The notes under the pieces: generated by a model
The model's input: the letters and a program-made list of their open reading frames with translations, nothing else
Told to the model about the DNA's origin: nothing
Database searches by the model: none
Part shown: positions 58,599 to 64,000 of the stretch, piece by piece
How positions within the stretch are numbered: position 1 is the first letter of the stretch
Layout: each line of letters starts with the position of its first letter
Program-made: the position numbers and the translations under genes
Assembly: GCA_946415755.1 (NCBI GenBank)
Contig: CAMKTS010000003.1
Span: 62,001-126,000 of the forward strand
Origin: an uncultured Prevotella sp.
GTDB taxonomy: Bacteria > Bacteroidota > Bacteroidia > Bacteroidales > Bacteroidaceae
DNA length: 64,000 nt
Direction: 5' to 3'

Positions 58599-60191
58599 TT
58601 ACTGTTTAAGGTTCAGTACGATGATCGACTTGGCAGGAACCTTGACAGACAGGATGCCTCTCTTCAACTTGGCATCTTTGAAGTCTGTGGGAGCTACCAC
58701 GTTGGGATGCTCGAAGTCGTTGAAGTCGGCTGCATTCTTCGAGGTGAGGATGCGTCCGCTCACCGTCTTCGCCTGATAGCCTTCGATGTTGAAGTCAATG
58801 GTCTGTGCCTTGTCGAGGCTGACGTTGGTGATGGCCAGCACGATGCTGCCGTCCTGTGTCTTGGCTGCTGACGCTGAGAGCAGGGGACAAGGACGATAGC
58901 CAGCATCCTTGGCACTGGCTTTTTCCTTGAAGTAAGCCTTGCTCACCTGCACAACCTCGCTTTCCAGGTCGATGGGCAGATACGTGGCCTCCATAAACGG
59001 GGTGTACATCTGGAAGACGTGGTAGGTGGGGGTGAGTACCATGTGGCCCGTACCTTCCTGGTCGGTCAGTATCATCGACTGTAGCACATTCACCACCTGG
59101 GCAATATTGGCCATCTTGATACGGTCAGTATATCGATGGAATACGTTCAGGGTCAGGGCTGCCACAAAGGCGTCGCGAAGGGCGTTCTGCTGATACAGAT
59201 GGCCTGCGATGGTGCCCGGCTCTTCGTCCCACCAGGTGCCCCACTCGTCGACCAGCAGACCTATCCTGCCTTTGGGGTCTTTCTCGTCCATGATGGCCTT
59301 GTGCTTCTTAATCACATCTTCTATCTCCAGACATTTGCCCAACGCCCAGTAATACTGGTCGTTGTCGAACTTCGTGGCCGAGCCTTTCGGGCCGTTCCAT
59401 CCCGAACAGGTGTAGTAATGTAGGGAGATGCCCTGCATTCTGGTGCCGATGTTCTCCATCAGCACCTTCGTCCATTTGTAGTCGTAGTCGCTGGCACCAG
59501 AGGCAATGCGGTAGAGCTTGTTCTCACCCTGGTCGCGCAGATAGGTGTTGAACTTGCGGTATTCGTTCGAATAATATTCCGGTGTCATGTTGCCGCCACA
59601 TCCCCAGGCCTCGTTGCCGATGCCGAAATATTTCACCTTCCAAGCCTTGTCGCGGCCGTTCTGTCGGCGCAGGCGCGCCATCGGGGTGTCACCGTCGCTG
59701 GTCATATACTCTACCCATTGCGCCATCTCCTTCACCGTGCCACTTCCCACGTTGCCGCTGATATACGGCTCGCAGTCCAGCATCTCACAGAGGTTCAGGA
59801 ATTCGTGTGTACCAAACGAATTGTCCTCTATCGTTCCACCCCAGTTGTTGTTGCGCAGCGAGGGGCGTTCCGACCTGGGACCGATACCGTCCATCCAGTG
59901 ATAGTCGTCGGCAAAGCAGCCACCAGGCCAACGCATCACGGGAATCTTCAGTGCTTTCAGAGCCTCGAACACATCTTTGCGATAGCCGTTGATGTTAGGA
60001 ATCTGTGAATTCTCGCCCACCCATAATCCACCATAGATACAGCTTCCCAGGTGCTCGGAAAACTGTCCGTAGATCTCCTTGTTGATTTTGGCTCCAGCCT
60101 GGTCGGCATGGATTGTTGCCTTGACCACTTCTGCAGCCGATGCTGACAGTGCCATTAGCGACACGAATACCGTTACAAATGCTTTTCTCAT
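58599..60191 (-). CDS. Alpha-L-arabinofuranosidase, GH51
   Basis: A signal peptide (MRKAFVTVFVSLMALSASAA) precedes the GH51 TIM barrel and beta-sandwich. The motif IYGQFSEHLGSCIYGGLWVG is at the start, the acid/base E194 is in FGIGNEAWGCGG and the nucleophile E316 in LLVDEWGTWWD. It is 530 residues long, secreted to periplasm or surface. It releases arabinofuranose from arabinan side chains of pectin or from arabinoxylan, fitting the pectate lyases and GH106 nearby. It lies 34 bases after the fhs gene on the same strand, with no separate promoter seen. Confidence 0.93.
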   Translation of the reverse strand: MRKAFVTVFVSLMALSASAAEVVKATIHADQAGAKINKEIYGQFSEHLGSCIYGGLWVGENSQIPNINGYRKDVFEALKALKIPVMRWPGGCFADDYHWMDGIGPRSERPSLRNNNWGGTIEDNSFGTHEFLNLCEMLDCEPYISGNVGSGTVKEMAQWVEYMTSDGDTPMARLRRQNGRDKAWKVKYFGIGNEAWGCGGNMTPEYYSNEYRKFNTYLRDQGENKLYRIASGASDYDYKWTKVLMENIGTRMQGISLHYYTCSGWNGPKGSATKFDNDQYYWALGKCLEIEDVIKKHKAIMDEKDPKGRIGLLVDEWGTWWDEEPGTIAGHLYQQNALRDAFVAALTLNVFHRYTDRIKMANIAQVVNVLQSMILTDQEGTGHMVLTPTYHVFQMYTPFMEATYLPIDLESEVVQVSKAYFKEKASAKDAGYRPCPLLSASAAKTQDGSIVLAITNVSLDKAQTIDFNIEGYQAKTVSGRILTSKNAADFNDFEHPNVVAPTDFKDAKLKRGILSVKVPAKSIIVLNLKQ

Positions 60192-60225
60192 ATTTCTATT
60201 GTTTTTAAATACTCTTTATGACAAA

Positions 60226-61905
60226 CTACGACAGTCCCTCTATCTCTCCGTTTACGATGGTGATGCGCTCTGCCTGCGGACTCTTGGGCAGTCCTGGCAT
60301 GCGTAGCATGTCGCCGGCAATGACCACTATCATCTCGCTGCCACAGTTGAGGATGACATCACGGATGCGGATGGTGAAGCCCTCGGGGGAACCGTAGCGG
60401 GTGGAATCTGCCGAGAACGAGAACTGCGTCTTGGCGATGCAGACGGGGTAGTGGGCGATGGCACCATCCTCGTCGGTAAAGCTGATGCGTAGTGCCTCCA
60501 GCTTCTTTTTCGCCGTCTTGCTATATTCCACGGCCGAGGCACCATAGATGCGCTTGCACACCTTCTCGATCTTGTCTTCCAGACAGTCTGCCTCCTTATA
60601 GGTGAAGCGGATGGGCAGGGGATGCTGCCGTTCTATCGTGTCGACGACGGTCTGTGCCAGTTCGGTAGCTCCTTCGCCGCCCTTCAGGAAGGCCTCGTTG
60701 ACGGCAAAACCCACACCCAGGTCTTCGCAGTTCTTGCGGACGATGTCTATCTCCTCCTCTATATCGGTGTCATGACGGTTGAGGGTGACCACGACGGGCT
60801 GTCCGAAGCCCTGCATGTTGCGGATGTGGCGGTTCAGGTTCTTCAGTCCCTCCGTCAGTCCCTTGGCGTTGGGTTCCTTGATATGCTCCAAGTCTACACC
60901 GCCATGCATCTTCAGCCCCTGAGTGGTGGCCACGATGACTACCAGGCGGGGCTGCAGACCGGTCTTGCGGCACTTGATATCGAAGAATTTCTCTGCTCCC
61001 AAGTCGGCACCGAAGCCTGCCTCCGTCACCACGTAGTCGCTGAACGTCATTGCCATCTTCGTGGCCAGCACGCTGCTGCAGCCGTGGGCGATATTGGCGA
61101 AGGGACCGCCGTGGATGTAGGCCGGCGTATGCTCTGTGGTTTGCACGAGGTTGGGGTTGAGGGCATCGCGCAGCAAGACGGTGATGGCACCGGCCACACC
61201 GAGGTCTTTCACCTTGAACAGCTTGCCGTCGGAAGTGATGCCCAGCACGATGTTCTCGATACGCCGCTGCAGGTCGGCCTCGCTGGTGGCCAGACAGAGG
61301 ATGGCCATCAGTTCCGATGCCGGGGTGATGTCGAAGCCAGTCTCTGCCACCACGCCATCGCCCCGCAGCCCGGTCACGATGTTGCGCAATGCACGGTCGT
61401 TCACGTCGAGCACGCGCTTCCAGAAGATTTCACGCAGTGAAAAGCCCTCCTTGCGATGCTGGTACAGATAGTTGTCGAGCAGGGCACTGATGGTATTGTG
61501 GGCCGAGGTCACCGCATGGAAGTCGCCCGTGAAGTGCAGGTTGATCTTCTCCATCGGCAGCACCTGGGCATAGCCGCCACCGGCAGCACCGCCCTTCATG
61601 CCAAAGCAGGGGCCGAGCGAAGGCTCGCGCAGGGCTACGGCAGCCTTCTTGCCAATCCTGTTAAGTCCCAGTGCCAGCCCAATGCTGACCGTCGTCTTGC
61701 CGATACCTGCCTTGGTGGGCGAGATGGCCGTCACCAGTATCAGGCGGCTCTTCTTGACTTTCACCTCGTCGATGAGCCTCACCGGCACCTTGGCCATATA
61801 GCGTCCATACGGTTCTATCTCCTCTGGAGCAATTCCTAACTGTGCTGCTATGTCGCCAATCGGCTTCAGCTCGCATTCCCGTGCTATCTGTATGTCTGTC
61901 TTCAT
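60226..61905 (-). CDS. fhs: Formate-tetrahydrofolate ligase
   Basis: Fhs makes 10-formyl-THF from formate, ATP and THF in the cytosol. It starts with the conserved K-T-D-I-Q-I-A-R-E region and has the P-loop [16 protein letters not shown], the formyl-phosphate/folate region [21 protein letters not shown] and later [10 protein letters not shown]. At 559 residues it is of family size. The P-loop reads S-P-T-K-A-G-I-G-K where most Fhs have T-P-x-x-A-G-E-G-K. It seems misplaced among glycan genes. A full promoter lies just upstream. Confidence 0.93.
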   Translation of the reverse strand: MKTDIQIARECELKPIGDIAAQLGIAPEEIEPYGRYMAKVPVRLIDEVKVKKSRLILVTAISPTKAGIGKTTVSIGLALGLNRIGKKAAVALREPSLGPCFGMKGGAAGGGYAQVLPMEKINLHFTGDFHAVTSAHNTISALLDNYLYQHRKEGFSLREIFWKRVLDVNDRALRNIVTGLRGDGVVAETGFDITPASELMAILCLATSEADLQRRIENIVLGITSDGKLFKVKDLGVAGAITVLLRDALNPNLVQTTEHTPAYIHGGPFANIAHGCSSVLATKMAMTFSDYVVTEAGFGADLGAEKFFDIKCRKTGLQPRLVVIVATTQGLKMHGGVDLEHIKEPNAKGLTEGLKNLNRHIRNMQGFGQPVVVTLNRHDTDIEEEIDIVRKNCEDLGVGFAVNEAFLKGGEGATELAQTVVDTIERQHPLPIRFTYKEADCLEDKIEKVCKRIYGASAVEYSKTAKKKLEALRISFTDEDGAIAHYPVCIAKTQFSFSADSTRYGSPEGFTIRIRDVILNCGSEMIVVIAGDMLRMPGLPKSPQAERITIVNGEIEGLS

Positions 61906-61969
61906 ATCATCCAGCGAATTCGCATCCTATTATGATTATTATTTGCTTATATCCTTTGTAATTTTGGTG

Positions 61970-62001
61970 CAAAGATACGAATAAAATGATAGATTAGCAA
62001 A
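61970..62001 (-). promoter_or_regulatory. Promoter of the fhs gene
   Basis: On the minus strand TAtcTTTG (61977-61970) is preceded by TTTG (62001-61998) with a 20-base spacer, a full consensus match. The -33 box sits inside the AT-rich hairpin at 61981-62010. Confidence 0.8.
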
Positions 62002-62010
62002 TCATTTTAT
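61981..62010 (-). terminator. AT-rich hairpin after the GH106-type gene
   Basis: ATAAAATGAT and ATCATTTTAT form a perfect 10-bp stem with a 10-base loop, 46 bases after the stop at 62056. It overlaps the -33 box of the fhs promoter, as at the dapB promoter. Confidence 0.5.
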
Positions 62011-62055
62011 CTTTCTTTGACATCACTGCCATCCTTTAGGTTGTTAGTCTTGTCA

Positions 62056-64000
62056 TTAATAGGTAATACAAACAGACTCTACAGGTTTCAGATGGAGGAT
62101 GTAAGTACCGTCGGCACCACTTTTCAGCGTTGTGCGCTGACCGGTGGCATTGTGCCAAACGGTCACCTTTGTGGGGTGATCCTGAAGACGGAATGTGACG
62201 GAAATCTCTCGGTTCTCTTTGCTGGCTATATAGAACAGCTCCTCGTTCCCTATGCGCCTGTGTGTAAATACTACCGACTCAGCACCTTTTTCTATCAATA
62301 TGGAGCGAGGGATGGTTTCGCCCGACTGCAATATGGGGAAACCAGCAGTCTTCCATGCATCTATCAGCCGTCGAGACGCATCCGTAATCATAGCCTCTTT
62401 GCCTATCAGGAGCGCTTTGTAAGCTACACCGCCCTCTGTTACCAGGTGATTGTTGCGAAGCGACAGTAGTTTCAGTGCATTGCCCGTGCAGGCATCCCAG
62501 TCAAGGCCATCCAATCCTATGGGTAGCCGGTTGGTAAGAATTTTTATAGGAATGTCGTCGCCCAGATAAACCAGCACGTCGGGAGCTGCTACACCCTGTC
62601 GCAACAGCACCATCGAGCGGGCAGCTTGCTCCCACACGGGTTTCATGTCGTGCCACTGGGGATTGCTGCGGTTGATGGCATATTCGCGCCCGGCAATGTA
62701 GGGTGTATCGACATTTGCCACAGGGATATGGGGCGTGGCGCATACCACAAACTCTTGTGCTCCCATCGATAGGGCGATATTGCACACGCGGTGCAGGTCG
62801 GCTGGTGTGTTCTTGTATTCGCAGTCGGTCATCGCTTCAGCCGAGGCAATAGGCTTGCCGTAGAGGTGGGCCGCACTCGAACAGTCCTTAACGTCGTAGG
62901 CTCCATCGCGTTGATAGGTCCAGAATTCGCCCTGCGGTTTGTTGACGGCTTGCTTCACACTGATAGCATCGCCCGTGATGCAAAGTGCATTGCCGATAGC
63001 CTGGGCGGTGAACGAGAGCCCGTTCTCCGTAGCACGTCTTTGGAAAGTGCCGAAATAGTTGTCGCGGATGCAGTCGGCAATAGTCAGACGGTAGTCGTAG
63101 AGCACCTGCTGAGTCCGCTCTTCCGACTCCATCATGTAGCCTGCCAGCGTGGGCAGGTAGGGCGTGAAGTCGTAGCCGCGACGTGTGCGGAACTCCTCCA
63201 ACATGCGCGGTGTCCAGTTTTGCGAACCGCCTTCGTGTGAGTCCATGGTGATGCCCTGAACCAGAGGGGATTGGCAATCTCCCTCAACGGACGAAACACC
63301 AAGGCTGTCGAGTATCACCTGGACGTAACTGTCCCAGTGCAGGTTGGCGGCTTCTGCGGATAGCTTGTCGCACTCGTATCCCAAGAGATTATCCCTTCCG
63401 TGTTTCGATTTCGCACCTGTGAGCACGGCGGCAAGTCGCAGGATGGTCCATTCGCCGGCTGGAGCATCCCATAGGAGTCGCCCTCCAAGTGCCTTTTCCG
63501 TCAAGTCTATCACCTCGGATGATTGAAGATTACTTTGCGCAGCCAAATTTTCAATTTTCAATCTTCCATTTTCATCCTCTTGAAAGTCGCTCTGGAGTGC
63601 CGCACGTTCCTCCCAGCGGTCGAGCAACGCCTCATCGCCAACACGCCATTCGCGGATGTCGCCAGATGCCTGGCCTTCATAGTCGAAAGTTCCATCGTAG
63701 TGTCTGATGCGCCAGAATCTGCCTGCCGTAGCCGGGAAGGCATTGGTTCGCACGGGATAGCCCCCCAGGCTGCGATACATGGGTTGCAGCGTTACTACAT
63801 CACGCCACGAGATGCTGTCATCGCTCACTTGCAGCGTTCCCACATCGGGTAGCGACTTGAAACCATAGCCTGAGAAACTGCCGTCATCGCCGACAAGTCC
63901 AGGTCCCTGCATCGCTCCGTTGCGTCCCTTTTCGTGTGCAGCATAACGAACCGTGATATGGCGCATCCGTCCGTCACCGCGATGGGGAACGGCCAACACC
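62056..64000 (-). CDS. GH106-type alpha-L-rhamnosidase, 5' end outside window
   Basis: The last 648 codons are visible; the start lies beyond the right edge. The protein resembles large GH106 rhamnosidases. It has the middle-domain text GITMDSHEGGSQNWTPRMLE (acid/base region), GEFWTYQRDGAYDVKDCSSA, LHRVCNIALSMGAQEFVVC and YAINRSNPQWHDMKPVWEQA, ending in a beta-sandwich with V-W-H-N-A-T-G. Rhamnose removal fits the pectin enzymes in this window. A repeat island at 63542-63588 (E-N-G-R-L-K-I-E-N-L-A-A-Q-S-N) lies in a loop. No signal peptide can be checked. Confidence 0.82.
   Translation of the reverse strand, partial: VLAVPHRGDGRMRHITVRYAAHEKGRNGAMQGPGLVGDDGSFSGYGFKSLPDVGTLQVSDDSISWRDVVTLQPMYRSLGGYPVRTNAFPATAGRFWRIRHYDGTFDYEGQASGDIREWRVGDEALLDRWEERAALQSDFQEDENGRLKIENLAAQSNLQSSEVIDLTEKALGGRLLWDAPAGEWTILRLAAVLTGAKSKHGRDNLLGYECDKLSAEAANLHWDSYVQVILDSLGVSSVEGDCQSPLVQGITMDSHEGGSQNWTPRMLEEFRTRRGYDFTPYLPTLAGYMMESEERTQQVLYDYRLTIADCIRDNYFGTFQRRATENGLSFTAQAIGNALCITGDAISVKQAVNKPQGEFWTYQRDGAYDVKDCSSAAHLYGKPIASAEAMTDCEYKNTPADLHRVCNIALSMGAQEFVVCATPHIPVANVDTPYIAGREYAINRSNPQWHDMKPVWEQAARSMVLLRQGVAAPDVLVYLGDDIPIKILTNRLPIGLDGLDWDACTGNALKLLSLRNNHLVTEGGVAYKALLIGKEAMITDASRRLIDAWKTAGFPILQSGETIPRSILIEKGAESVVFTHRRIGNEELFYIASKENREISVTFRLQDHPTKVTVWHNATGQRTTLKSGADGTYILHLKPVESVCITY

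Overview
The window looks like chromosome of a gut or rumen member of Prevotellaceae (Prevotella/Segatella type, Bacteroidales). The grounds are Bacteroidetes promoters (-7 box TAnnTTTG, often TTTGCAnCC, with a -33 TTTG about 20 bases upstream), BspA-type leucine-rich-repeat surface proteins, C10 cysteine proteases like interpain A, lipoproteins with acidic residues after the Cys, C-terminal tails of the form 'YDLQGRR...KGLYIINNKK', and plant-polysaccharide enzymes. No plasmid, phage, insertion-sequence or CRISPR genes were seen.

Layout. 1-2100: the N-terminal part of a secreted LRR protein, then a 750-base gene-poor stretch with a long inverted repeat and tRNA-Met. 2230-6471: Ca2+ P-type ATPase, RibF and a CPBP protease in one tight run. 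6481-9970: M16 peptidase, PfkB kinase, flavodiiron protein. 10002-15285: a 1533-residue BspA-like protein followed by a repeat-rich intergenic region. 15286-15809: YoeB-type toxin-antitoxin pair. 16017-26977: a probable seven-gene operon of exported hydrolases (calcineurin-type phosphoesterase, zinc metallopeptidase, GH3, two C10 proteases, a very small sorting-tail ORF, a secreted helical protein). 27157-28374: a membrane protein and a membrane-anchored AraC regulator facing each other, each with the same direct-repeat site upstream. 28605-30299: a second BspA-like protein with dockerin repeats.

30354-37745: S41 protease, ParE, a GNAT-like protein, a THUMP-like methyltransferase and an RluA-type pseudouridine synthase, all on the minus strand. 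37908-46015: two PL1 pectate lyases around an SF1 helicase, plus a short secreted protein. 46135-51212: U32 family tRNA hydroxylation protein, SufE, two MINPP-type phosphatases and an unknown protein. 51227-54571: dapB, lepB, a signal-peptidase-like protein without catalytic residues, and WbqC. 54680-58440: a fructan operon (GH32, MFS transporter, fructokinase). 58599-64000: GH51 arabinofuranosidase, formate-THF ligase and a partial GH106-type rhamnosidase.

How the genes fit together. Pectate lyases, GH51 and GH106 suit attack on pectin and its side chains. GH32, the MFS transporter and the fructokinase form a complete fructan route. The C10 operon is probably a secreted proteolysis and envelope-turnover unit.

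The most unusual feature is DNA-level: short repeat islands (AATTAAG heptads, GAAATGAGGAATGAG-like runs, CCGGAAATTCTGGAA-like runs, CCCTCC/GGAGGG hairpins) recur at gene ends and promoters and also in frame inside housekeeping genes. The same DNA is translated in different frames and orientations, which suggests an active generator of sequence rather than selection on the peptide. A second candidate family joins TTCGCGCACGCGCAT to long inverted repeats beside LRR genes.
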